DNA of 64,000 bases from Sipunculus nudus (Eukaryota > Annelida > Sipuncula > Golfingiida > Sipunculidae): the NCBI GenBank assembly GCA_026874595.1, contig CM049307.1:93348330-93412329 (forward strand), given 5' to 3'. Position numbers and translations under genes: made by a program. The notes under the pieces are model-generated. The model was not told where the DNA came from. It was given only the letters and a program-made list of their open reading frames with translations, and did no database searches. The first letter of the stretch is position 1. Each line of letters begins with the position of its first letter. This document shows, in pieces, positions 11,560 to 23,109 of this stretch.

Positions 11560-12460
11560 GTGTGCATCGGCTTCTGTGCCTCTGGGGTAGGACACAGGAC
11601 CTGAAGGCGGGACATCGTGAGTTCGATTCTCAGCCGCGGCTAAGAAAATGTTTACGGTCGGCCCCCACTCAGGGTGAGAGCGCTGCAGGCTAAATGAAAA
11701 GGCCTTCAAAACGGCTTTGTTTCACTCAAAAACGAGTGGCCTTTAAGAGATTCATCGGTCATATGACGTAGCAATTGGGACGATTACCTACACACGGGCC
11801 GTAGGTGCAATAGTCAAAGGGCAAAGTAAACACCAAGGTATGAAATGAGAAGAAGCGTGTGATAATGCACTTTCACGTATTCTGAGTCCAGAATTAAATT
11901 CTGCAGATGCACGGATACTTAGAGTTAAGCTAGCATAAAAAGGGCGGTTCCGGTGTTATATAAAAAGAAAATAATAAAATGTTTATTAGGTGATATTGAT
12001 TATTGAAAAACATTTTAAACACAGATAATTTAGGTAATATATATGGAAAAATGTTCTAGCTAGAACTTTACAAACTTGTTCGTAATAACAAAATATTAGA
12101 AAATGCTGTTATATAAAAAGAAAACGAAATAAAAAATCGAGTGCCGCCATTTGGGGTCCAGTGTCGCAAGTCGGATACAAGTGCCGCCATTTTGGGGTCA
12201 ATGCTTCCAGTTGCGGTCCAGTTCTACCCGTCGGGGTCTAGTGCTTCAACACGGAGTCCAATGCAGCCGGTTGTGGTCCAGTGACGCTATATAGGATCCC
12301 GCTCTTTGAAGATGTATCTGTCTCGAAACCCTATATCGTTTTTGGCTTTGATGTTGTTTTAATGTTTGAGTTGAGTACAGTTGTAGTCATTCAACTATTA
12401 AAATATGTCTAGATTTATAGATTAAGGATTCGTGATACATCCCAAGCTCGATATATGTGT
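11560..12460 (+). mobile_element. Composite SINE-like element, copy 2
   Basis: Same order as the copy at 4040-4975: tRNA-like head with B-box-like GTTCGATTC at 11621-11629, conserved body, minisatellite (12140-12295) and tail. The body contains TTCTGCAGATGCAC and AGCTAGCAT in the same positions. The B box here is closer to the Pol III consensus than in copy 1. No target-site duplication was identified. Confidence 0.65.
12140..12295. repeat. GC-rich ~20-bp minisatellite, copy 2
   Basis: About seven diverged units related to GGGTCCAGTGCCGCCATTT, matching the array at 4645-4805 in position and unit length. Confidence 0.8.
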
Positions 12461-12486
12461 GCAGTATGACATGTTAAATACCATGG

Positions 12487-12491
<5 letters not shown>

Positions 12492-12534
<43 letters not shown>
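12492..12534. repeat. (TA)n microsatellite
   Basis: TA dinucleotides just upstream of the shared block that opens duplicated segment A. Confidence 0.95.
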
Positions 12535-12536
<2 letters not shown>

Positions 12537-12549
12537 TATTTACATTATA

Positions 12550-12960
12550 AAGAACAACCTAGACTAACGACCACCTTAGTTCACCGACCACCTAAAAAAC
12601 GGTTATTTCGCGGTTACCAGAGCACGTTCAACAGGTTGGGGATAGCTTTTGCACTCATGGCCCTACTGTATAATCCCTCTCAATTTCGAGTTTATTTCAA
12701 TCCCGTTGGTGGTCATACTTATCTTCTAATAATCGCTGACATTATTTTGTCCTGGTCAATTCTGACTCTTACGATCATTCTGTTCACAAATAAAAACAGG
12801 ATGATATTGAAAATAGTACAGCAATCATTTTTATTCTCCCTATAATCAAGGACAGATGTTATATTCTAAACTGGGATATACTAGATGGACCTTTGGTCAT
12901 CACTGTAGCTCATAATACTTTAAGTTAGCCAAGCATCTTATCTTAATATAGAAGATGGTT
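12550..12960 (+). repeat. Start of duplicated segment A (pairs with 23110-23400)
   Basis: ACAACCTAGACTAACGACC and the next ~250 bp align with 23115 onward, including GATAGCTTTTGCA and TCTGCTGACAT-like blocks. The opening ACAACCT..TTAACGRCC resembles a pogo-type terminal inverted repeat and is followed by further TAACGACC-like motifs. An open frame at 12432-12845 runs through the (TA)n tract and is not considered a gene. Confidence 0.6.
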
Positions 12961-13126
12961 CACGGTTGTTTCACTGAGCTGAAACCGGCACAATGAGCTG
13001 CCTATCCCTGCCGTCCAGTGACTTTTTCAAATGACTTCCGGTCACATGATCAAGGGATGAGGAGACATTTTTCCATGTAAATTTTCAGACAGTACGTCTT
13101 CCAAAAATTAATCAAGGTAAGAAAAT

Positions 13127-14080
13127 ATGCCTCCTCGAGGCAAAGGCAAACTTAAGACGTGCAACATAAGCGGAGATATAGATACTTTCCTGCAGAAAGA
13201 CGATCCAGACGAACAGGTAGAATTTGAAGTTACTGGAGCCAGTGCATGCAACTTGATGGACTCCCCAATAACAATTGAACAGTTGCAGAAAACCTTGGCG
13301 GACCTTATGAAGGATTACAATGGAAGAATCAGTGAACAGATAAGGGGCTTACAAACTGGTATTACAAAACAGTTAATGGCATTTACAGCAGACCAGAAAA
13401 ATATTAAAGAAAATGTCAAAATTACAGAAACGGGACTTAATGCACTTGACCAACATGTGGCTGTGATCGAAAAGCGTGAACACATGCTATCTTAACAAAC
13501 CGCAGAATTGCATAAGAAGTAACCTCCTTGAAAGGGCAAAACAGACTAAAAGAACTGGAATTAGATAGAATTAGAAAAAAAACCAGGAGAGTCACTCCAG
13601 GGAATGAAATATTAGAATTATTTGGTTAAAAGAGATAGGAACGGCTGGGAAGTGTTTAAATACTGATGCTAGAATAATTTAAACAAATAAGATTCAAGGA
13701 GACGTAGGTGAATAAGAAATTCGCAGTAAAATTGGAAATGCTCACAGAACCGGTAGAAAAGGTCTTGCATTTCATTACTGAACACTGATTATAAACTCAT
13801 TTTAAAATGTCTAGCAAGCAGAATCAAATCTGTTTTACCAAAATTGATTTATGAGGATCAGATAGGTTCCATTAAAGTGGAGAATTAGGGAGAATATAAA
13901 TAAGATCATAACGGTTATAAATAATACAGTTGAACAAGATAAAGAAGGGTATCTAACAACAGTAGGTTTTGAAAAAGCTTTCTACTCCTTAGAATTGCCA
14001 TTTATTGGAAATGGAAGTTAACTTTATCCTTGATAATTTGAAAAATAAGTGTAGTACACTGGTTGTTAGGTAGCAGGTGT
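13127..14080 (+). mobile_element. Decayed L1/Tx1-like LINE remnant
   Basis: An open frame at 13127-13495 begins MPPRGKGK and continues with a heptad-rich stretch (ISEQIRGLQTGITKQ), like the coiled-coil ORF1 protein of L1/Tx1-type retrotransposons. After a degraded gap, 13781 onward encodes NTDYKLILKCLASRIKSV then LPKLIYEDQIG, which matches the reverse-transcriptase block N-T-D-Y-K-I...LA-R-L...I-x-x-D-Q-x-G. Further on, GFEKAFYSLE stands where active elements have a D-F-x-K-A-F-D motif; both expected Asp positions are altered. Stops and frame breaks make this dead. Copy B has no matching block at this place, so it inserted after the A/B duplication or was lost from B. Confidence 0.75.
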
Positions 14081-14229
14081 GCATTAAGTGTAATGTTACA
14101 TGTTGCATGGGTATAATGGATCTGTTATTTTTTAAGGATTAATAACAATGTTTTGCTCTGTGAAAATATAACAATATGGCAACTGACACATCAAGGAATT
14201 GACTTTATGTGGGTGAGGAGTCGATTGTG

Positions 14230-14760
14230 AATTTGATGAGGGTTGAAATAATCGCTTGTGCAAAAAAATGTCATGTACTTAATTACTTGTAAAATATGTC
14301 CACATGGGGAAAGGAATTATATAGAAGAAACTGGCATCAAATTAAATTTCGAATATAAAAACACAAACAAAAATCCACAACAACACTCCCTGATTGCCCG
14401 TTGCCGCATATTTCAACAAATCCGACCATTCCTTCAGAGATTTAACATGCACCAACCTTAAAGACAACGTTCCATCCAGCAAAGACAAATACCCTTAAAA
14501 CGCACATAAAAGGATTCAACAAAGCCTTGGCTTTCTCTCTAGATACCCGGCAGTCAGCATATGACAGACCAGTTATGACGAGACATCAGACAGATTAATG
14601 GGTATGGCTGGCAAGCAAGCCCTGTTGACCTAGGGGAGGGTCACACTGTAAGCTTTGTTTACGGAGAGTCAATCGCTCTAACGAAGGTTACATGAAATGC
14701 TAGATTTAGCAACAATCTGTATATGTTATTTAAATAAAATGATTGTTTGAAATGTTGGCG
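14230..14760 (+). mobile_element. Penelope-like element fragment with GIY-YIG-type motif
   Basis: Frame 14258-14461 encodes NVMYLITCKICP, then NYIEETGIKLN. This matches the GIY-YIG nuclease start of Penelope-like retroelements (V-x-Y-L-I-x-C-x-x-C, then Y-I-G-E-T-G-x-K-L). The usual Gly of YIGETG is Glu here. The frame ends soon after, and the following sequence to the AATAAA-like TAAATAAAATG near 14730 is noncoding. No reverse transcriptase block was seen upstream in frame, so this is a 3' fragment. Confidence 0.65.
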
Positions 14761-14823
14761 AAGGTGTCTCCAATCTTTTTTCTGCTCATTGACTGTCTTT
14801 AGCCAGCACGCGGAGGATTTAGA

Positions 14824-14825
<2 letters not shown>

Positions 14826-14881
<56 letters not shown>
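14826..14881. repeat. (TA)n microsatellite
   Basis: Uninterrupted TA dinucleotides after the Penelope-like fragment. Confidence 0.95.
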
Positions 14882-14883
<2 letters not shown>

Positions 14884-16827
14884 TTAAGATAAACAGTGAC
14901 GCCTTTAAGATAGACTAACTAGTTTATTTACATTCTTAGAACTGAGTGTTCATGTGTGAAACAGCTGTGGGTGCGAGTATATCCTGTTGTCCCAAGGGAC
15001 AATTGCGCCAGCAAGGTTAGGGGCCCTTTCAACCTGGCAGTTACGGAGTCATCATTAATGAACTTGTCTGCATTGATCAGAATTGATGTGTCCACTAAAG
15101 CGCCGAAGGGTGTATGTACTATTTGTTTAAATTACAACTGGGTCGAGAAAAAATACTACGACCATAATATAAAGAAAATTTCTATAACTTTGAAGTAGGG
15201 ACAAACTAAAACGCTTGACAGGTCCAGACGCATTTTAGTTTCTATTAATTAATTTTACCAGAAGTAAACTAACTCAAAGCGGAATTATTAATAAGCTTTG
15301 CTCACTGTGTGGTCTGTCTACGATGCGATATTCTGACAACTCCTGTGAAAGTGTGTTTTAACCTGGTATTAAGGGTCTAGAAAGGAAAACTGAGACATTT
15401 ATGCCTCGACCACCTTACAAATATCCCGATTTAAGCGATCTAATCTAATACTTAAACACACAACTTTCGATCAGTTTTATAAATTTATATTCACCTACCG
15501 TTAAGAAAAATGATTAACAAATAAAATGTAATTAATATATTTAAAGACAAAATGTATAAATCACCATTGGCGTCCATCAGTGACCTATTTGTTGTTAACA
15601 AACAGGCAAGTTCAGGGGAGTAATCCAACGTATTTATTTTGGGTCCACAGTATGATTGTATTTCTTTTGCCTATCAGTGTACCAGATATACTGATGGCAC
15701 TTTTATCATGCCTAGTGGCAGTACGTTTTCGCTAAATGTACGCTTTGATAAACTGAATTTGAATCTAAACATGGATTTCTACACCAATGGGTACCAATTA
15801 AGCCGTCAGCCATGAATCTGATACCACATAATACCAGATGAAACCAAGAAAATACCAAGAGAAACCCACCAAAATTTTATTTTAATTTTCTCCGATATCT
15901 TATTGTATTTTGACAACCAGTTGTTTGGTTTTATGTTTGTTGAAAGCACCATTCTAAATGTAAACAGAAGAGTTTGGGAATTACACCAATAAAAACAGAA
16001 ACAACCTTTAAAACATACGTGATCGTCCTATTCTACCTCCTTTTCTTATGTATATCGTTGCCCGTTTTCACCCCAAAGATAGCTTTACATAAAAACTTTA
16101 ACAAATTCTTGTATAATAAATTAATAAGGTAAAATTGAATATAAGTCCGACATTCTTGACTGTATAATTTTCCCCTTTTCTTTCTGAATGTGGATGCCAA
16201 GATAGGTAAAGTGAATCTGGTCAGAATATAATGAAAAACAATGCCTTACTGGTTTCAAACGTCCCTATTATCATCCAGTGAATTAAAATAAAATGTTGCC
16301 CTCTTAAAGCCCTAGATTAAACAATTCACCTGGATAACAGCATCCCCTTAAGATACAAACAAATAATTCAACAATTAATTCACTATTATTAAAACGCTCT
16401 GTAAATCAATAATCCATGGAATGTTTGCTTATACGGCTGTCGTCAAATCCAGCAATGATGGCAGAATGATCAGGCTAAAAAAATAATTATTCTTTATTAT
16501 AGTATTTATTACCACTTCCCTGAACTATACAAGTAGAATATATATATATATAAATATATACAAAAGAAATTATATCCATGTGTTTTTCGCAAAATTAACT
16601 ACTATCATTCTCAGTGAGATGATAAATACTTTGTAATGTATGAACAAGGTATAACATTTAAGCAAACATTGAAAAAATTCTGCTTCCCATCTGTAAACGC
16701 ACTGCGGCACAATATGTAAAAAAAGAGCGTTCAAATTTCTCTCGAATCCAAAGTTATTTTTTTTTAATTATATATCATTTAATTAACATCGATCTCAAAG
16801 TTTGAATGAGTCTACCTTTCACTTTAC

Positions 16828-17106
16828 CTTAGCAATAGATTTGCCAAGTCAAATTAAACCCTTTGTATGTCGAAGACTCGTCTGACGAGAATGTGATGAA
16901 TATTTGCCAATTCAAATTAAAGCCTCTGTAAGCCGCAGACCCATCTGACGTGAATCTGATTAGTATTTGATTTCCAGTGAAATTAAAGGAGCCAGGCTTC
17001 CCACAGTCATCCAGTGAGGCGATCAGTCCCGCTGAGCTTGTCGCGCCGTTGTATATACTGACGAAATCATACAACTGTTCCAGGCAAAAATCGATGAACT
17101 GTATAC
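16828..17106 (-). CDS. CUB domain exon 2, copy A (terminal exon with stop)
   Basis: Second half of a CUB domain, a secreted or extracellular beta-sandwich module used for protein or glycan binding. The exon starts after TTTGTAG at 17107 and encodes IQFIDFCLEQLYDFVSIYNG, then LIASLDDCGKPGSFNFTG, then the last strands ending in FNLTWQIYC and a stop at 16829-16831. Visible CUB marks are F-x-x-F-x-LE, YDxVxIYNG, the DDCG cysteine and the final F-x-L-x-W. The exon is 63 nt longer than copy B because the last 21 residues are tandemly duplicated (RGFNLNWQI then KGFNLTWQI). The stop TAA lies just before a donor-like GTAAAG; copy B has CAA there. It is either the natural 3' end of the gene or a truncating mutation. 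Confidence 0.75.
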
Positions 17107-17494
17107 CTACAAACTAAATTGATAAATCAATATAGCTCAAACTGATGGCTGAATGTACATTTAATTAATAAATTCAAACTGAAAATTGATGGTATTTGGG
17201 CGTTTATAGAACGAAAACTTTATGCGATTGACAAATTGGTCTTATTCGATCAGAGTCGTAAGTTCCGTTATATATATATACCGCAAACGGAATCTTTATA
17301 ATGTTATTCCATTTACGGGGTGATAATCAAAAATTCGTGGTGATCTTTATTTCCAGATAGTCTTTAGGCCAGGTAAAAAGTAGCGTAATTATACCGTATA
17401 CTCGGTATATATATTCGGTCAATAAGTATGCAAAGTATACATTAAAAAGTGACATAACTAATGTCGTGCTAGGACATATAAACCGATGTCCTAC

Positions 17495-17625
17495 GGTGTC
17501 ATTGTCGCCCGTTATACGGCATGTGCAGGAGTAGTCGTTGGGGTAGTCGTTGGGGTAGTTCGGAGAAGCTATCCAGCCGGAACTTTGGTCGCGGCAATCA
17601 ACAGCGTATGGTTGGAAACCACATG
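17495..17625 (-). CDS. CUB domain exon 1, copy A
   Basis: First half of a CUB domain. The acceptor TTGGCAG precedes 17625. The exon begins in phase 1 and encodes CGFQPYAVDCRDQSSGW, then IASPNYPNDYPNDYSC and ITGDNDT. The SPNYPNDYPN segment is the CUB signature, here with an extra PND. The position of the CUB Trp (C-x-W) is Cys in this copy (CTC rather than CAW as in copy B). The donor is GTAGGA at 17494. The exon ends in phase 0 while the next exon starts in phase 1, a one-base mismatch also present in copy B. Confidence 0.75.
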
Positions 17626-18555
17626 CTGCCAATGACAATTTCAATCAAAGTTACTTTTCAATTGTGTCACTATTCAATCTAACCGTCCATCAAGTTTCAT
17701 CGAACAAATTGGTTCTCATGATCTAGCCACCCATGGTGTGCTGGAGGCTCCTGCGAGTGCAGATGTGCCTCAAGAATACCCACATAATAAATGTTTGTTT
17801 TAAAAGGAAGCACTAACTAAAATTCTACCTGCCATGTTTCTCATCAATCAATTATTAATTGTACGGTCCAATCAACAATGTCTGTCCATGAACAATATGA
17901 ACACTCAGAAGATACGGGCTTATAGATTATTTTGTCATGTAACTCAATTAAAATGTTGCCATCTTTATACTCCGTTTAAGACACCAAAAGAAATAACCAG
18001 GAATTGACCCATTTTTTCTAAAGCTCTGGGACGATGATTTATGGAATGGATTATATATGGGATCATCGAATCCAGTTGTGATGTGAATAGTCATACTACA
18101 TATTGAAGTTTTTCTTTGATAAAGTATTAATTACAGTATCGCTTGATATTTATGAAGTTTATATATATATATATATGTTTGTGTGTGTATGTATATATAA
18201 GTCAAACCCAAGTTTTGTCTAAAAAATATAATTACTTTCATTCTCAGGGAAATGAAATATACGCTTTAACCAATGACCAAAGCTGTAATATTAAAGCTGC
18301 TCAAAAATACGCAGGCATTTTTTATTCGCTCGTTTCGGTTTGATAAATAATTTCCTGACAAGATAGAGACCTTCTAACCTGAATACTGTGACGAATTAGA
18401 TTTGTTTTGTTTTGAAACTATTTTAGATTGAATATTTTTTTTTTCTCATGAAAGACCCTCTGGTGTCCAATTAACATATAAGACCCTGTCGTCTCCAATT
18501 GACATGAATCAGGGAGTGATTAACTAGAGCTCAATACGCCATGAATCTTGCTTAC

Positions 18556-18615
18556 TTGTTGCCGCTGGAGTTGTGATTGGAGGCACGGAGGTGGCCGGTT
18601 TGGTCGTTGGGGCCA
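18556..18615 (-). pseudogene. Thr/Pro-rich linker exon, acceptor mutated
   Basis: A 60-nt unit encoding APTTKPATSVPPITTPAAT, with a good donor GTAAGC at 18555. The base pair where related exons have acceptor AG reads AA (CCACAA), so it is probably not spliced in as is. It lies between the 19.7-kb linker exon and CUB copy A. Thr/Pro-rich linkers of this sort are usually O-glycosylated stalks. Confidence 0.6.
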
Positions 18616-19179
18616 TTGTGGAATAATAATCATACCACAAAGTTTTATCAAACCCAAATGCCAATAGTCATTTATAGAAGTAGCCACTGGAGAAAAAAAT
18701 AGGAGATCATCTATGATTCAACACAACGCTATAATCATGTACGGAATTAATATCTCCAATTGTGATTATCCTCTTGTGCCCCGGAAATCCGGCTTTACTT
18801 TACATGCTTGATACGTCTTTTAGCTGCTTTTTTTAAATATTTGAACGAAACAAAATTAAATAAATCAAAAAATAAAATGCATCGGTCACAATGTATTGAA
18901 CCATTAATTATCATATCAACAGGATTCCTTTCTTCCCTTTACCTGATAAACAAGAGCAGCATTCTTTTTTATTTCATGTGCACAGATCTCCAAATAAACA
19001 AGGCGTATGTAATCATTACATAAATAAACTTCCCTCTGTGATCTTCAGATAATTACTTTAAAACATAATACATCATTCCATAGTTTCAGAGGGATCAATG
19101 TAAAGACGTGTTGCCATATTTTCTCTGTATATTCAAGGTTTAGAAACAACAGCAAGTTAGTAGTTCTACATATTTCTTT

Positions 19180-19480
19180 ATTGTACCCCGCTCCGCGAAT
19201 GTGGAGGACATTGATTTTGATTTGTCTATCTATCTCTGTCCGTCTGTCTGTCTGTCTCTCTGTCCGTCAGTCAGTTTTTTTCGTTTCCGGGCAATACCTT
19301 TCCTAATTTTTATCTGATCTCGTTCAAATTTGGATCAGTCTTTGCTCTCATACATACCAAAGTGCATCTGTTTAAGTCTCCACATGACATAATTTTTATT
19401 TTTAAGAAATTAACATGAATTGACAACAGACAAAAACAGTTTAGAATTTAAAAAAAAAAAAAACCTTGATATTGAATGAT
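19180..19480 (+). repeat. Dispersed repeat with (GTCT/GTCC)n tract
   Basis: TACCCCGCTCCGCGAATG leads into GTCTATCTATC/GTCCGTCTGTC simple sequence, then CTGATCTCGTTCAAATTTGG. A related layout (short unique head, GTCCGTCC tract, then a body mentioning 'caaaatt' blocks) is seen at 46172 onward. It is absent at the equivalent place in copy B (near 29290), so it looks inserted. Confidence 0.5.
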
Positions 19481-19728
19481 GACATTGAAATTGTAAGACA
19501 AAATATAATCAGGAAGCTTAGAAGGATCAGGAAAGCAACTTTAAAATCATAAACTTTGTCAGATATTTTTATGAAAATCACATGGAAGACAACACACCTA
19601 TCCACTCAATCGAAAATAATAATTATTGTTTTGTTTTAAAACGATTCCAACCTATATGGCTTCAACTAACATTAATCATGTACAGAGAGTGATCAACTAG
19701 CGCTAAATACCACATGTATCCTACATGC

Positions 19729-19788
19729 CAGTTGTTGCTGGAGTTGTGGTTTGAGCCACGGTAGATGTTGCTGTGATCGTTTGGGCCA
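19729..19788 (-). CDS. Thr-rich linker exon (60 nt, phase 1-1)
   Basis: The acceptor CCTACAG precedes 19788. The exon encodes AQTITATSTVAQTTTPATT (19 full codons, plus 2 nt at the start and 1 at the end), so it can be included or skipped without a frame change. Its closest relatives in the array use GTATGC as donor; here the intron begins GCATGT, a GC-AG type donor or a decayed one. No cysteines; likely an O-glycosylated linker upstream of CUB copy A. Confidence 0.6.
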
Positions 19789-20720
19789 CTGTAGGATAAT
19801 ATACATACAACAATCTTTAATTAAAAACAGTTGCCGATAATCACTTATAGCATTACTATCCTCAATTCGTTTTCTCTATCCTATCCCAAGAAAACAACAA
19901 TCAATAGAAAGCTCAGAAATTAGCATCCATTTATATTTCCAAAACTGTTGTAGCAATGGTTGTAGCCTTCATGATCTAATTAAATAATTAGAGAATGCTA
20001 ATATTAAAATAACCCACCTACGTATGTAAACATAGGCTTAAATATCATGTTTTAAAAGAAATGAAACGTGAAAAATTCTGGTCATTTGTAAAAAGCATAT
20101 TTATATTTTGCATTCAAAAGAATTAAAGAGCTTGTAAACATATTCATTATACTACATATGATTGAGTACCTATTTGTGTAAGTTTTCCTATGCAATCAAA
20201 TTCAGAACTTTTAATATGTTTTCATTTTTGTTAGAATTGACTTTTCATAATATAAGGAAACCTGGATTTGAGGGAAGGTAAAATCAAAATTAGTGCCAAA
20301 TTACTGATTTAGCCCTTGCAAAAAAACTGACTAAAAATTGAGGAGGCCTTCTGCTCTAGCCCTATTCTAGCAGACCAAACAGCTATTTGGCCCTTTTCGG
20401 TCAATTTTACGATGTCCTAGCTAATATATTAGAGAACCTATGCAGTAATGAAGAGGATTATATGACGAGTGAAACATGAAAAGTGACAAGAGGTTTTTTT
20501 TTCAATATAAAACGAAAGGATTAAAATATCTCGTTTCATGTTTGGTAGCAGAATTTAAATAAAATAATCTCACTTTACATTATTTAATACTGAAGTGTTT
20601 GTTAATCCACTGAAGGAATGACAACGGATGTTGGGGTCATCGCCAAAGCTTACAATTTCCAAACTGGATCGTATGCAGGGGGGTAGGCTCTTGTTTTTAT
20701 ATCAGTTTTTATATCAGTTA

Positions 20721-22489
20721 TTCTGATAAATGTAAATTCTAGTCTTATCAATAGACAATTTAAGATTCCATACCCACAAAAAATGTAAAAAATAAATGTA
20801 TTTCTTTTCATAGCAGACAAAACAATTGCCACCATTTTTAATTGCATTTCTTTACATTCCTTAATTTAAAATGTTCTTCCTTTAGCATTATTTTTTTAAT
20901 AAGATGGATTCTTATACATTAACATTGTTAACTGTGATACGTTATAAACTAAATATTATTTATTTTACAATTTTTTTCAATATTTTTTGTAAATTATTAA
21001 ATTGAGAAAGAATTTAACTTTTGTTTAATATTTTGATCAATTCTTACATATAAAAATAATATTTACATATTTTTACACGTACAATTGGTATAACCCGACT
21101 TGGTCGTTCTTTTGTATCAGCTTTGCATTGCTTTTGTGGTGGCCTCTATCACAGATTAAAAAATCGCTCTCTGGTTCCATGCAAAAGTTTAATAACTGTG
21201 CCAACTGATGCGGCTTTACTGACACTCTGGGTAACATGGTTTTTAATAAAAATGAGATCCAGTGAAAGTACGGCTAATTGACTTACCATTGAGGAATGCT
21301 GCAAATACAATATTGTGTGACACATTTGCGAGCCAGAGAGATGTTCAGACAAATGTTCTGAAGCTAATTTAAAGAAGAACTGAGCAAATGTCCACATAGG
21401 AGGTGATTGTATATTGTCGTTGCATAGTCATTAGTAAATTAGATTTGTATGACAGAAGACAAGACAATAAAATGAAATATAGAGGAATGGATAGAAGAAT
21501 TGGAATCACTTCTCAGTGCCTGAAAGAAAGGATCACTATCGCTATATGGAAGAATAATACAGGGTAAAAACCTCATGTCTATGTTTCATAATTCCAATGA
21601 TTATAAATTAAAAGCTAAAAAAAAACATAAGGACTGTTTTAATTTGAATGATCGACCAACAAAAAAAAAACTGTACATATAGTATGACGGTTAAAATCCG
21701 TCCGAACAAAGGATTTAGATAAGCAAAATATTGCCTTGAAAATGATCTAGGAAATACGTACTTTCACTGCTACAGTACCCACCCATAAATCACTAATCAA
21801 CTCGAACTTCAATAATAAATTCATGTTATTTCGAGTATTGTTGCGAAGAAGACTTATCTTGCCAGATGCAGTCCCAATGTTCTATAAGAATATTCTAAAG
21901 TCATTTAAACCGTTCAAAGAAAAGATGTCCCCCACAAAAATGGGAGACGTATGAACTGAATTGATTTGGTATAACCCATGCATGTCAATACCAAATAACA
22001 TGATCCGATTTATTCGGACTGGTAAAATACTGGGATATTTTTGGTGATGACATTTTGTGAATGAGTGTGAAACACGGAACATATTGTGTTAATAAACATG
22101 CAGGTGTATGTCATAAGAATGTGTATGTATATAATTGATTCTTTAAACTATAAATATGCACGGTGCATGGCAGTTTTTTTTTTGTTTTTTTTTTTATTGG
22201 TGGAATTCTGATTAGCATGTATCAATACAATAAATACTTGTCATGCCAATGATCAAATGAACAACAGAACAAATTAATTACATGTGATGCGTTCTGAGGC
22301 AAAAAGAGAAAAACAAATGTTTTGTAGCCATCAAGTGCCCCTCCGGGTCCAAGGTTTAAATGTGAAGGTTTTAAAGGTAGCAAAGAATAATAAATCATAC
22401 GCTAAATCACACTGCGTCATCTTAACCACGCAATCTCGAGTACGAAACAAGTCTTAAAATTCTATTTATCTGGTCTTCCATATTATATG
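20721..22489. other. No gene recognised
   Basis: AT-rich sequence with short open frames only. A minus-strand frame at 21149-21397 shows no recognisable motif. A 26-codon plus-strand stretch near 21487 (RRIGITSQCLKERITIAIWK) faintly resembles the N-terminus of Harbinger-type nucleases but has no continuation. Confidence 0.5.
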
Positions 22490-22625
22490 GTACAATTTTG
22501 CCTAACTACCACATCAGATTTACTCTTTATATCATATCCCGCTTAACCGACTACCTGGATACTGCGGCCACTTAACCGAGGTGCCGTCGCAGGTCTTAAT
22601 TCCGAGGTTTCCCGGTATTACAAGT
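22490..22625. mobile_element. Possible pogo-type MITE remnant
   Basis: TGGTACAATTTTGCCTAAC at one end and the reverse complement of GAGGTTTCCCGGTATTA at the other are loosely alike. Several CTTAACCGA motifs lie between them. The sequence is related in style to the ACAACCTCGATTAACG block at 23115. Ends are too diverged for certainty. Confidence 0.3.
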
Positions 22626-23109
22626 TCATATCATGTTTAAACTCCCCCATTTTTATGTTTGTAGTGTTGTTATGCTTTTTGTCTAAACAGGCAAATGGGT
22701 GCTGATCACGATTGAGATCGAACTGCGATGAATAGGAGTTTTAAAAATGTGGATATTAATCAACTGATTAAACAATTCTAAAATATCAACTAAGAATATA
22801 TTTATAAATTACAAAATCATGGATTTCTTAAAAACAATGGAAGTTATCACGCCCCACAGACAGGTGTACATTACGCATCAGCTAACCTGGAGAGCAACAT
22901 GACTTCATTAACAAATCATAATTTATACCTCCCAAGATCCTCGGGATTAAAATTAGATAAAAGACTAAGATTTTAATTCAGCAGTCTTGAAATTTTAAAC
23001 CAGTCTATATAAATCTACTGCATGACGAACATATCTTTGGTTCTTTTTAAGTTAAGCTGTTTCACGAAAACAGTATTTTAGTATCAAGTGTACGCATCAG
23101 GACATCTAC
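22626..23109. other. No gene recognised
   Basis: AT-rich single-copy sequence with no motif that I can support. Confidence 0.5.

Larger units (their letters stand above)
14940..20720. repeat. Segmental duplication, copy A
   Basis: Colinear with 23900-30290. Anchors are 14985 with 23930, 16200 with 25870, the CUB exons (offset about 9570), the Thr-rich exon at 18.6 kb with 28.7 kb, and 20630 with 30200. Offsets change by several hundred bases, showing indels in both copies. Apart from the exons listed separately, the sequence is AT-rich and intron-like. Confidence 0.85.

Noticed and set aside
11560-11645. Possible tRNA gene with a B box
   Set aside because: Only the T-arm region is tRNA-like. 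The acceptor and anticodon stems do not pair and the sequence recurs as part of a dispersed element, so it is a SINE-like head.
16145-16190. Possible terminal exon downstream of CUB copy A (CATTCAG then AAAGAAAAGG)
   Set aside because: The paralogous site near 25845 has an immediate stop, the peptide has no recognisable features, and CUB copy A already ends in a stop.
21487-21570. Harbinger-like nuclease N-terminus
   Set aside because: Similarity is limited to about 20 residues with no catalytic region following; could be chance.
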